From positions 1 through 39,207 of the IMG/VR virus record IMGVR_UViG_3300042197_003584: a DNA stretch of 39,207 nucleotides; one strand, given 5' to 3'. The notes below the pieces were generated by a model, which made no database searches, had not been told where the DNA came from, and was given only the letters and a program-made list of their open reading frames with translations. A program made the translations under genes and the position numbers. Source of the stretch: a virus. Positions within the stretch are counted from its first letter, which is position 1. Each line of letters begins with the position of its first letter. Shown here one piece after another: positions 7,635 to 14,948 of the stretch.

Positions 7635-8054
7635 ATGCATCAAAACGAAGATGACGAAAATTATGATGATGACGAATCATACTATGATAGTCAATATAAA
7701 TATAAGCACTATTTTAAGTTTGATCCTGCTGCTTGGGACGCTTGGGGTAAATGGCTGTATGACGCTATGAAAGAAATAGTTGAAACCAACCCAAACGTCT
7801 GGTATACTCCAACTTACATCGAAGGATGGCCGACCAAAAAGTTTCCTGTGAATAGTTACTTTCCCAATACTGGTAAAGACCAAAAAACTTTCCAGTATTT
7901 GGGGAATAACTATGATGGTCAAGCTATTTGGAAGAAAAAATATTTTGTTAGTAATCCCATACAAAGTATCTATATTGATCATTTAGCCGCTAATGCTGCG
8001 TATTTTGTTAAACAACCACATTACTATAAAGGACTGTTCGATATACTGAACTAA
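7635..8054 (+). CDS. Hypothetical protein (139 aa)
   Basis: No family is recognised. The ATG at 7635 is chosen because an in-frame start at 7515 would run through the tRNA-Gly gene. The N-terminus is acidic (EDDENYDDDESYYD). The rest is rich in Trp and Tyr (AAWDAWGKWLYDAMKE, FQYLGNNYDGQAIWKK), suggesting a compact alpha/beta domain. No catalytic or membrane signal is visible. Confidence 0.6.
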   Translation: MHQNEDDENYDDDESYYDSQYKYKHYFKFDPAAWDAWGKWLYDAMKEIVETNPNVWYTPTYIEGWPTKKFPVNSYFPNTGKDQKTFQYLGNNYDGQAIWKKKYFVSNPIQSIYIDHLAANAAYFVKQPHYYKGLFDILN

Positions 8055-8059
8055 ATATT

Positions 8060-8494
8060 ATGGCAGCAGAAGTATTCATTATAGATGATCTCGACAAGTT
8101 TATAGAATGTACCAGGGTATTGATATATCAAAATTTTGGATCAGATACACGCAAAGATATATTAGAAACAAGTTTTGATATAAATAAATTAGATGCTGTA
8201 GAGCTTCAAGAGCTAGATTCTGTACTGTCTCAAACAGAATGTCTTTTAATGGCTAAGGATTATATTAGGTCACAACAGCATAAAACCAACAAGACTATTA
8301 GGTATCTTATATCTAATAATGAATACATGAAAATGATAGAATGTTTTAATAGTCGTATGGTAAGTAATATGCTTAATAATTTGGTAAACAAAGGAGTACT
8401 AGAAACAGCATATGATGCTGAATCTAATGACTTTATTTTTTGGACTAAAAATGACGACACAAAATCAACTAATCAAAAACCAGAAACCGACTGA
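8060..8494 (+). CDS. Hypothetical helical protein (144 aa)
   Basis: The protein is mostly helical, with a C-terminal part (NSRMVSNMLNNLVNKGVLE, then AYDAESNDFIFWTK) that looks like a winged helix-turn-helix ending in a beta wing. This suggests DNA or protein binding, but the call is by pattern only. It overlaps the next gene by 44 bases in another frame and belongs to the recombination operon leading to RuvB. Confidence 0.55.
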   Translation: MAAEVFIIDDLDKFIECTRVLIYQNFGSDTRKDILETSFDINKLDAVELQELDSVLSQTECLLMAKDYIRSQQHKTNKTIRYLISNNEYMKMIECFNSRMVSNMLNNLVNKGVLETAYDAESNDFIFWTKNDDTKSTNQKPETD

Positions 8495-8927
8495 ACTAGA
8501 CGTACATCTAAAATATAGGTGTCCAGAATGTGCGAGAGATCATTGGCTTGCATTGAGAGAAACTCAGACTAGAGGATTTATTATAGTCTGTGAATGTAGT
8601 ACTATTATCAAGCCAAAGCTAATTAAAGATATCAAAATTCAATATAATAAAAAGATTAAAGCTATTGCGCAACCAGCAGTAGAGACCATAGAAACTATAG
8701 AAATACCAGAACCCGTGGTGAATATTATAGTAGAAAAACCTGAGTTGATTCCGCCAGATAGTCTAATAGATAGTTGTGTTTCTGTTTTACAAACTTATGG
8801 GTTTACTGATACCGAAACTAAAGATTTGATTCATAAAACATACCAACAGCACAGCACCTGTACAGTTAGTGAATTTATTCGATACTGTTTAAAAAATATT
8901 ACTTTGGGAGAAAATAATAATGGCTAA
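8451..8927 (+). CDS. Zinc-finger protein with RuvA domain III-like C-terminus (158 aa)
   Basis: The N-terminus carries a zinc-ribbon-like set, CPEC (24-27) and CEC (47-49). A Pro/Glu/Ile-rich linker runs about 70-103. Residues 104-151 match the small three-helix domain III of RuvA, including the VLQTYGFTDTE turn (compare ALGYKPQEA in RuvA) and VSEFIRYCLK (compare the LIREAL helix). In bacteria that domain binds and activates RuvB. The next gene, overlapping by eight bases, encodes RuvB. I infer a phage adaptor that recruits the motor through a zinc finger in place of the RuvA tetramer. The ATG at 8451 is chosen over upstream starts inside the previous gene. Confidence 0.65.
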   Translation: MTTQNQLIKNQKPTELDVHLKYRCPECARDHWLALRETQTRGFIIVCECSTIIKPKLIKDIKIQYNKKIKAIAQPAVETIETIEIPEPVVNIIVEKPELIPPDSLIDSCVSVLQTYGFTDTETKDLIHKTYQQHSTCTVSEFIRYCLKNITLGENNNG

Positions 8928-9813
8928 TCTTGTTAGACCTTCTACTTTTGATGATGTGATTGGTCAAGAAGATGTTGTACAAAGATTAAAGATTGTGGTG
9001 GCTGGTTGCAAGTCTACAGAATCAGTAATGCCTCATATTTTAATTGACGGGCCTCCGGGACTAGGTAAAACCACGATATCTAGTGCTATTGCTAATGAAC
9101 TAGGAGTCAATCTTTACACTATTAACGCGGCAAACATTCGTAGTGTAAAAAATCTATTGCCGTATCTAATGGGCATTGCTCCACGTTCTGTATTATTTAT
9201 TGACGAAATCCATAGACTACCTAAGATTGTTGAAGAATTTTTATATCCAGTAATGGAAGACTTTGTATTGAATATTGTACTAGAAAGCAAGCCTGAACAA
9301 ATTGATCTACCTATGTTTACTGTGGTTGGGGCTACTACTAGTGGAGGTAGTTTAAGTCAACCATTTTATGATCGGTTTGCAATGAAAGAACATTTGTCTT
9401 TCTATAACAACACTGAACTAGCTAAACTAGCAGAGTTGAACGCCAAAAAGCTCGGACTAAATATTTCTCAAGAAGCTCTATTAGAGATCGCTAAAAGAAG
9501 TAAGGGCACTCCTCGTATCCTTAATGCTAGACTGCAATGGTATAAGAGCTTTGTGAGTTATCATAACAATAACAATTCTTCTGTAGATGAGATTTTTATG
9601 AGTCAGGGTATTGACGACAAGGGACTTGATCTGTATGATAGAATGTATTTAGAGGTATTGAAGAAAAACAAAATGAACCCACTAGGTTTAAAGAGCATAT
9701 CCTCATTAACGGGGATTGCTATGGAAACTATCGAAAATAGCGTTGAGCCATTTTTGATTAGAATGGGCTATGCTGTCAGGACTCCCAAAGGAAGAGTGAT
9801 TGGTAATGTTTAA
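8920..9813 (+). CDS. ruvB: RuvB-like branch-migration AAA+ ATPase (297 aa)
   Basis: RuvB drives Holliday-junction branch migration using ATP. The match covers the family's full order: RPSTFDDVIGQ near the start, Walker A GPPGLGKTT (44-52), Walker B LFIDEIHRL (92-100), LYPVMEDF (108-115), sensor 1 GATT (137-140), the arginine-finger region DRF (151-153), sensor 2 GTPRI (196-200) and a C-terminal winged helix ending in MGYAVRTPKGRV. At 297 aa it is slightly shorter than bacterial RuvB (about 330-350). No RuvA or RuvC gene is seen in the window; the upstream gene supplies a RuvA-III-like domain. It overlaps the HNH gene at its 3' end. Confidence 0.92.
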   Translation: MANLVRPSTFDDVIGQEDVVQRLKIVVAGCKSTESVMPHILIDGPPGLGKTTISSAIANELGVNLYTINAANIRSVKNLLPYLMGIAPRSVLFIDEIHRLPKIVEEFLYPVMEDFVLNIVLESKPEQIDLPMFTVVGATTSGGSLSQPFYDRFAMKEHLSFYNNTELAKLAELNAKKLGLNISQEALLEIAKRSKGTPRILNARLQWYKSFVSYHNNNNSSVDEIFMSQGIDDKGLDLYDRMYLEVLKKNKMNPLGLKSISSLTGIAMETIENSVEPFLIRMGYAVRTPKGRVIGNV

Positions 9814-10129
9814 GATTTTCAATTTTGGAATTTTACGATATGCTGCCAGATCATCTAAGTGGTCTCAGGTTAGAAAAAACCATTTAAAGTCCAATGATAA
9901 ATGTGCTGCCTGCGGAACAGATAAAGATCTGGAGGTTCATCATATTGTTCCTGTACATATCAATGCAGATTTAGAGCTAGACCCTGATAATCTCATCACT
10001 CTATGCTCTAGGTCATGTCATTTATTAATAGGTCACTTGATGGACTTTAAAAGCTGGAATCCTCATGTAATACATGATGCTAAGAATATTTGTATTAAAA
10101 TTAAAACGAGACCTTATAAAGACGTATGA
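9806..10129 (+). CDS. HNH endonuclease (107 aa)
   Basis: The HNH fold is clear: zinc-type CAAC (33-36), LEVHHIVPV with the catalytic His pair (45-46), DPDNLITLC with Asn 62 and Cys 67, then CHLLIGH (71-77). It is small and has no extra DNA-binding domain. It could be a free-standing homing nuclease, or, given its place right after RuvB, a junction or recombination nuclease. It starts inside the RuvB stop region; a TTG at 9800 is an alternative start. Confidence 0.85.
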   Translation: MFKIFNFGILRYAARSSKWSQVRKNHLKSNDKCAACGTDKDLEVHHIVPVHINADLELDPDNLITLCSRSCHLLIGHLMDFKSWNPHVIHDAKNICIKIKTRPYKDV

Positions 10130-10695
10130 TTAGATATACAAAAAATTGGTTAAATCATAATGCTTTCAATGCTTTAAATAAATTCAAAGGATTAGATAAT
10201 CTAAATTTTTTAGAAATCGGTTCTTTTGAAGGACAGTCTGCTAATTTTTTTATTGATAACTATTTAACAGGTAGTAATTGTTATATAACATGTATCGATC
10301 CATGGATAGAGTATAGTCAATCTACGGTAGGTAATATTCAAGGCTGGGACGAGTATATTAATCCAAGTACATATAATTTATTTATATCTAATACTCAACA
10401 CAATAAAGACAAAATAATAGTATATAAACATCTCAGTCAAGAGATTTTACATAAGCTTGATCCAGTGTATGACTTTATTTATATAGATGGGGATCATACC
10501 ACTAGTGCTGTTATGTATGATGCTGTTAATGGATTTAAATTATTAAAAAATAAAGGTATCTTAATTTTTGATGATTACGACTGGGTTCAAGGTAGTAATA
10601 GGCCCAAAATTGCTATAGACTCATTTTTAGAAGAATATAAAAACGAACTGAATGTTATAGAGATAGGATCACAAATCACAATAGAAAAGAAGTAA
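10126..10695 (+). CDS. Class I SAM-dependent methyltransferase (189 aa)
   Basis: The glycine-rich SAM-binding motif is FLEIGSFEGQS (28-38). The acidic loop follows at CIDPW, and FIYIDGDHTTSAVMYDA with KGILIFDDYDW is typical of the Methyltransf_24 group, which often acts on sugars or small molecules. Length fits that family. The target is unknown. It overlaps the HNH gene by four bases. Confidence 0.82.
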   Translation: MIRYTKNWLNHNAFNALNKFKGLDNLNFLEIGSFEGQSANFFIDNYLTGSNCYITCIDPWIEYSQSTVGNIQGWDEYINPSTYNLFISNTQHNKDKIIVYKHLSQEILHKLDPVYDFIYIDGDHTTSAVMYDAVNGFKLLKNKGILIFDDYDWVQGSNRPKIAIDSFLEEYKNELNVIEIGSQITIEKK

Positions 10696-10700
10696 CTATA

Positions 10701-10985
10701 ATGGGTACTCTTATTAATTATGATAATACGACAGTTAAAACCTGTTTTATTCCATGTGACTGCCAAACAGAAGTTTTATATATAGAGTATGACAATGACA
10801 TTAGGATGGCTGACGTTGCTTTATACGAATATCGGGGATATATTGTAGGTAGGATGTCTTTTTGGCAGAGACTTCGATATTGTTGGAAGATATTATCTAG
10901 TGGACGTCCGTATTGTGATCAATTAGTTTTGAGTATACAACAACTCAAAGAACTAAAATCTTTTCTGTCATCAATAGATATGTAA
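10701..10985 (+). CDS. Small conserved phage-type protein (94 aa)
   Basis: The protein opens with a beta-rich part containing CFIPCDCQTEVLYIEYD. It ends with FWQRLRYCWKIL and a helix LSIQQLKELKSFLSS. I recall this layout from many phage genomes, but it has no assigned function. The CxC near residue 19 could hold a metal. It follows the methyltransferase by five bases. Confidence 0.65.
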   Translation: MGTLINYDNTTVKTCFIPCDCQTEVLYIEYDNDIRMADVALYEYRGYIVGRMSFWQRLRYCWKILSSGRPYCDQLVLSIQQLKELKSFLSSIDM

Positions 10986-10995
10986 TAGTTATTTA

Positions 10996-11007
10996 GGTGT
11001 AGTATAG
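10996..11007 (+). promoter_or_regulatory. Candidate phage promoter motif (GGTGTAGTATAG)
   Basis: This lies in the gap before the gene at 11042. GGTGTA followed by an A/T-rich TAGTATAG recurs in similar form before the genes at 11513, 31358, 32643 and 33320. The site is followed by AGATT-ATAC-AATCT, a short hairpin. Assignment as a promoter is inference from recurrence only. Confidence 0.3.
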
Positions 11008-11041
11008 ATTATACAATCTCAACCCACCAGTAGGAGAAATT

Positions 11042-11254
11042 ATGAATAAAAACATACATTCATACATTGGTGACGAGTTAGTTAATAAAATCAAACATCT
11101 AAGTTTAGCTTTAGGTCAAGCAGAGTCTATTATTTCTTCTTTAGAAAAAGAGAATTCTAAACTAACTAGTGCTTTAATAGCCTTGACTTCATTATCTGAA
11201 GAATACTCAGTTTTAGATAGCGAAGCCTGGGATACTTCTGAGTGTTCGGAATAG
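11042..11254 (+). CDS. Coiled-coil hypothetical protein (70 aa)
   Basis: Residues 10-55 form a leucine-rich helix (LSLALGQAESIISSLEKEN and following) with heptad spacing, likely a coiled coil for oligomerisation. The C-terminus is acidic. A good TAGGAGAAATT site precedes the ATG. No function is recognised. Confidence 0.6.
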   Translation: MNKNIHSYIGDELVNKIKHLSLALGQAESIISSLEKENSKLTSALIALTSLSEEYSVLDSEAWDTSECSE

Positions 11255-11263
11255 GTGATTATT

Positions 11264-11449
11264 ATGCAAAGATTAGCTAAATGTAATAAAGACCGAATGT
11301 TCTTCGGAGTATGTTGTGGAATAGCCAAACATCTAGGGCTAGATATTAGTATAGTCAGGCTAGGCTTCGTACTGGGGGCTATTTTCACAGGAAGTATGCT
11401 GTTATGGATTTATCTCATAATGGCTATAGTGCTACCATCTGATAACTGA
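11264..11449 (+). CDS. PspC-domain membrane protein (61 aa)
   Basis: The sequence fits the PspC domain almost end to end: RLAKCNKDRMFFGVCCGIAK, then HLGLDISIVRLGFVL, a hydrophobic span and the ending MAIVLPSDN. PspC is an inner-membrane protein of the phage-shock response, which guards the membrane against stress. A phage-borne stand-alone PspC may buffer membrane damage during infection; that is inference. The ATG at 11264 lies eight bases after AGG; a GTG at 11255 is an alternative start. Confidence 0.85.
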   Translation: MQRLAKCNKDRMFFGVCCGIAKHLGLDISIVRLGFVLGAIFTGSMLLWIYLIMAIVLPSDN

Positions 11450-11476
11450 TTAATAGTTTGGTCTAGTCAAATATGA

Positions 11477-11506
11477 CCTCCTTTGGTGTATTGATAATAA
11501 AGGAGG
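11477..11506 (+). promoter_or_regulatory. Hairpin sequestering the ribosome-binding site of the thioredoxin-like gene
   Basis: CCTCCTTT (11477-11484) is the exact reverse complement of AAAGGAGG (11499-11506), the Shine-Dalgarno site of the gene starting at 11513. The loop is 14 bases and contains GGTGTATTGATAAT. Folded, the RNA would hide the whole ribosome-binding site, so translation could depend on temperature, a protein or an RNA. The loop also carries the recurring GGTGTAT motif, so initiation inside it would give an unfolded leader. Confidence 0.65.
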
Positions 11507-11512
11507 AAATAT

Positions 11513-12016
11513 ATGTCTACTTTAGACAAAATTATCATAGTCTGCGCATCACTGTGCATAGGATGGGGCTTGAGTGAAAAATATTCTCAACCATTATGTA
11601 AGCCTCCTGTGGTGGCTCCTGTTGTAGAGCCTATTGTTCCTCTCCCAGTCCCAGTGCCAGCGCCTCTGCCGCCAGCACCTAAGCCAGAGCCATCGTATCC
11701 TCAAGTTTTTTTTGATGAATACGATAAAGTGCTTTCTATAGCAAAAGAAAAACAAAAAAGAATAATTGTTATTTTTAGTGCTGATTGGTGTCCTCATTGT
11801 CAAGATCTTAAAAAAGACTTAACAAGCATGTCAATACCACAACAATATCTGCTTTGCATTATCGATATTGACAAAAACAAAGCATTAGTTAACAAATTTA
11901 ATATTTCGGGTCTTCCAACAACCATAGCCATTACATCTAATGAAAAAGAATTATGTAGAAAATCAGGATATCAAAAAAAATCCTATGAGGCATGGTTATA
12001 TCAATGTATCAAATAA
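11513..12016 (+). CDS. Membrane-anchored thioredoxin-like protein (167 aa)
   Basis: Residues 5-20 are a hydrophobic anchor or uncleaved signal. Residues 30-62 are a Pro/Val/Ala-rich linker, then a thioredoxin fold with IFSADWCPHCQDL (active-site CPHC, 93-96) and cis-proline loop GLPTT (133-137). The active domain would lie outside the inner membrane, where it could make, break or shuffle disulfides. The long Pro-rich stalk suggests it spans a gap such as the cell wall. Its ribosome-binding site is strong but sequestered in a hairpin. It overlaps the next, also exported, gene by 13 bases. Confidence 0.85.
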   Translation: MSTLDKIIIVCASLCIGWGLSEKYSQPLCKPPVVAPVVEPIVPLPVPVPAPLPPAPKPEPSYPQVFFDEYDKVLSIAKEKQKRIIVIFSADWCPHCQDLKKDLTSMSIPQQYLLCIIDIDKNKALVNKFNISGLPTTIAITSNEKELCRKSGYQKKSYEAWLYQCIK

Positions 12017-12852
12017 TTTGGATTATCATCGTATTAATGAGTAGCTCCTCTATTTATGCTCATGATAAATATATGCATTTTTATAATACTTATACGGTTA
12101 AGTATGATACTGGTGCTAGGGACAGAGTTATTTCTGTAGGTCTGAATCTAATAGACATACCCCAGATAAGTAATTTAGAACCTTCTAACTCAGTTTATAA
12201 TCAGATATTATCCAGTTCTGAAACAAAGCCTTTCGGAGACGAACACGGAAGGTCTACTAATGCTCACGAAACTGTACATGGTATTAATAATGTACTAAGA
12301 AATAAATACAAAAAAATTTTAAAGAAAAATGTTAATGCTTTTTATGCTGGAGCTAGAAAAGGGATAATTATAGAAAATCCCAAATTAACTATGAGAGATA
12401 TTATTCCTTTCATTCCAGAAGCTGTCAGGGGTTATCGTTTTAATCTATATTTTGTAGAACAACTAGGATCATGGAATGATGTACCAACTTACCCTATGGA
12501 TGAGTGGTCAGCATATATCGCAGGGGCGGAATGTGCTGTGGATGACTATAGGAGGGGGCTTAAAGCGGAGAAGTCTGACTGCGTATCTGGAGCATTAGAG
12601 TTTAGTATTTATTGCACTGCTTTATCTATGGCTATTAAAAATAGAGATTCTGACTTTTGGAAAAATAATACGCAATTTAAACATACTATGAAATATTATC
12701 TTATTAAATCAGAAAAAATATTTTTTGAAGGACAGTCAACATTTCCTTCCGATAAACAAGACAAGTTACTATGGACCTTGAGAGAGCATAATGATACGGC
12801 TGATATGCGTCAATTTTTATTAAATGAATTTGACGGAATATTTGTAGACTAA
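12004..12852 (+). CDS. Secreted HExxH metallopeptidase-like protein (282 aa)
   Basis: The ATG at 12004 gives a clean signal peptide (YQIIWIIIVLMSSSSIYA, cleavage after about residue 19). NAHETVHGINN (86-96) contains the HExxH zinc motif with catalytic Glu 89. The third zinc ligand may be one of the acidic residues in PMDEWSAYIAGAE (164-176). No named peptidase family is recognised. As a secreted zinc peptidase beside an anchored thioredoxin and other proteases, it likely acts in the periplasm or outside the cell. Protease activity is inferred from the motif only. Confidence 0.65.
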   Translation: MYQIIWIIIVLMSSSSIYAHDKYMHFYNTYTVKYDTGARDRVISVGLNLIDIPQISNLEPSNSVYNQILSSSETKPFGDEHGRSTNAHETVHGINNVLRNKYKKILKKNVNAFYAGARKGIIIENPKLTMRDIIPFIPEAVRGYRFNLYFVEQLGSWNDVPTYPMDEWSAYIAGAECAVDDYRRGLKAEKSDCVSGALEFSIYCTALSMAIKNRDSDFWKNNTQFKHTMKYYLIKSEKIFFEGQSTFPSDKQDKLLWTLREHNDTADMRQFLLNEFDGIFVD

Positions 12853-12869
12853 TACTGATAAACAGTATT
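12851..12869 (+). other. Hairpin at the end of the metallopeptidase gene
   Basis: AATACTG (12851-12857) and CAGTATT (12863-12869) form a perfect seven-pair stem with a five-base loop, starting within the stop codon. Only a few T bases follow, so it is a weak terminator at best, or an mRNA-stability or operator site. Confidence 0.4.
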
Positions 12870-12911
12870 TGAATGGGGTATAGTAATATTGTCTATGTTC
12901 GGAGATTCTTT

Positions 12912-13670
12912 ATGAAAAAATTGACCATAATATTTTTATGTACTATTAGTACTCTTTTATCTTCTTGTTTTTCAATTGGTGGGCTTATAGATCCATCAGT
13001 ACCGGATAGTCATTATGTAGAATATGCTAAAAATTTTTATTATGTAGGTAAAATTTATGGATTAAATATAAATAATAAAGATTATTTTGGTTCATGTGTA
13101 GCTATTACTGATAATGTGGTATTAACAGCAGCACATATCGTACAAGAAATGAAAACAGCAAAAGTATTGATTAACAATAGACAAATTAATGTAATCAAAT
13201 CTATAGCCCATCAAGACTTTCGAATAGATAAATTAGGACATAATGATATTGCTATATGTTTTTTAGAAGAAAATATTGGATTAGAATGGTATCCTAGTTT
13301 ATATACAAATAAAAATGAAATTAATAAATTGTGTTGTTTGTCTGGTTATGGGGCTTATGGTACATTTTTTAGTGGTCCAACAAAAACAGATAATCAAAGA
13401 AGAGCTGGATCAAATTATATAGATTATACAGAACTTGGTGTTTTAATATGTACTCCTTCTACGGATAATACGAAAACCGCTTTAGAATTTTTGATTTGTC
13501 CAGGAGATAGCGGGGGTGGCCTGTTTATTGATAATAAATTAGCTGGTATACATTCTTATGTTATTACATTTAAGCCAAGTAAAAAACAAGAAAGTGCGCA
13601 TACTAGAATTAGTGATCATGTAGAATGGATAGAAAAACACAAAAAACTCATCATACAAGAAGGTAAATAG
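12912..13670 (+). CDS. Trypsin-like serine protease lipoprotein (252 aa)
   Basis: The start at 12912 gives a lipoprotein signal, MKKLTIIFLCTISTLLSSC, with lipidation Cys 19. The S1 (trypsin-like) triad is intact: His 75 in VLTAAHIV, Asp 112 in HNDIAICF, Ser 200 in CPGDSGGG. It would be anchored in the membrane with its active site outside the cytoplasm. Its end (LFIDNKLAGIHSYV) closely resembles the second trypsin-like protein at 15968, so the two are likely paralogues with different locations. It follows the metallopeptidase and precedes a subtilase by two bases. Confidence 0.88.
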   Translation: MKKLTIIFLCTISTLLSSCFSIGGLIDPSVPDSHYVEYAKNFYYVGKIYGLNINNKDYFGSCVAITDNVVLTAAHIVQEMKTAKVLINNRQINVIKSIAHQDFRIDKLGHNDIAICFLEENIGLEWYPSLYTNKNEINKLCCLSGYGAYGTFFSGPTKTDNQRRAGSNYIDYTELGVLICTPSTDNTKTALEFLICPGDSGGGLFIDNKLAGIHSYVITFKPSKKQESAHTRISDHVEWIEKHKKLIIQEGK

Positions 13671-13672
13671 TT

Positions 13673-14611
13673 ATGTTATGGAAAAAATTATTTGGTAAAA
13701 AAATAGGCTTATTACCATATATCAGAGAAGATGTTCATTCAATATCCACATCATCTCCTCAAATTTATGGTTGGGAATTGCAGAAATTTGCTATTCCTAG
13801 TGTCTGGTCAAAAACTCAGGGTGAGGGTGTCGTGGTGGCCGTTATAGATACCGGGTGTGACATCTACCATGACGATTTAAAAGAAAACGTGCTGGTAGGC
13901 AAGAATTTTATTAACCCCGGTCATGCCCCGCTGGACGTTGTGGGTCATGGATCTCATGTTGCTTCAACTATAGCAGCATCAGATAATGGTACTGGTATTG
14001 TGGGGGTTGCTCCTAAAAGCAAAATTTTGCCGATTAAAAGCTTAGGTGATGATGGCTCGGGTAATATGAGAGATATTGCTGACGGTATTCGTTGGGCGGC
14101 TGATCAGAAAGCGGATTTAATTACCATGAGTTTGGGGTCTCCGGGTCCGGCTAAAATGATAGAAGATGCGATTAATTATGCCGTCAGTAAAGGCTCTGTT
14201 ATTTTTTGTGCGGCTGGTAACGATGGACCAGCAACAGACATAATGTATCCCGCTAAATATGAGCATACTGTCGCTATTGGTGCTATAGATGAAGATCTTA
14301 ATAGAACTAATTTTACATGTAGTGGAGACACATTAGACTTTTTAGCTCCTGGACATAATATTCTGGGATGTGTTCCGGGTAATAGATACGCTTTAATGAG
14401 TGGCACTAGTATGAGCAATCCTTTTGCTGTTGGTTGTGCGGCATTGGTTCTATCTTATTATAGAAAAATCCACAGATCTGTTCCTAGAACCTCAGAAGAC
14501 TATATACGTATTTTTAGAGAACATGCTATTCCATTAAAAAATGCTCAATACTATAACCAAAAAAAATATCAGGGATATGGCATTATTAACGTATCTGAGA
14601 GTCTAAAATAA
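13673..14611 (+). CDS. Subtilisin-like serine protease, S8 family (312 aa)
   Basis: All S8 signatures are present: Asp 59 in VAVIDTG, His 92 in VGHGSHVAS, oxyanion Asn 183 in CAAGNDGP and Ser 246 in SGTSMSNP. There is no signal peptide and only a short N-terminal part before the catalytic domain, so it probably lacks the usual prodomain and may act in the cytoplasm. Family and activity are firmly supported. Its base composition is slightly richer in G and C than its neighbours, hinting at transfer. Its last base overlaps the next ATG. Confidence 0.93.
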   Translation: MLWKKLFGKKIGLLPYIREDVHSISTSSPQIYGWELQKFAIPSVWSKTQGEGVVVAVIDTGCDIYHDDLKENVLVGKNFINPGHAPLDVVGHGSHVASTIAASDNGTGIVGVAPKSKILPIKSLGDDGSGNMRDIADGIRWAADQKADLITMSLGSPGPAKMIEDAINYAVSKGSVIFCAAGNDGPATDIMYPAKYEHTVAIGAIDEDLNRTNFTCSGDTLDFLAPGHNILGCVPGNRYALMSGTSMSNPFAVGCAALVLSYYRKIHRSVPRTSEDYIRIFREHAIPLKNAQYYNQKKYQGYGIINVSESLK

Positions 14612-14946
14612 TGAATGAAAATTGGAATATTGTAACACATATTTTATGTACAATTATTGGAGCGGTGTCTACTTACATTGTATGTGGGTATCGTCACAAA
14701 TTAGAAGTACGCATGAGCGATCATTATCAATCTTCTGGCTTTAATGCGTCAAAAAATACCGGCTTGTCTGAAAAAACAAAACAGACTATTAAAAAAATAG
14801 AAATAGACTCTAGAACAGTAGTGGTGAATGACATGGATAATAACTATACGAAATTATTTGACGATTTAGGAGGAGAGTCTATTCATAAAGATAATATTAT
14901 GGATGCAGTAAACAAACTATCTCAATTAAAAAATAATGGAGGCTGA
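14611..14946 (+). CDS. Single-pass membrane protein (111 aa)
   Basis: Residues 7-26 form one membrane span (IVTHILCTIIGAVSTYIVC). The rest is a soluble tail with a mixed-charge helix (KTKQTIKKIEIDSR) and a C-terminal helix. No family is recognised. It lies between the subtilase and the actin-like ATPase, two bases before the latter, so it may anchor that protein to the membrane; this is inference from position. Confidence 0.6.
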   Translation: MNENWNIVTHILCTIIGAVSTYIVCGYRHKLEVRMSDHYQSSGFNASKNTGLSEKTKQTIKKIEIDSRTVVVNDMDNNYTKLFDDLGGESIHKDNIMDAVNKLSQLKNNGG

Positions 14947-14948
14947 TT

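Noticed and set aside
12851-12869. Rho-independent terminator after the metallopeptidase gene
   Set aside because: The stem is perfect, but no T run follows, so I list it only as a hairpin.
13673-14611. Subtilase as a secreted bacteriocin-type maturation enzyme
   Set aside because: There is no signal peptide or prodomain and no lantibiotic or precursor-peptide gene nearby.
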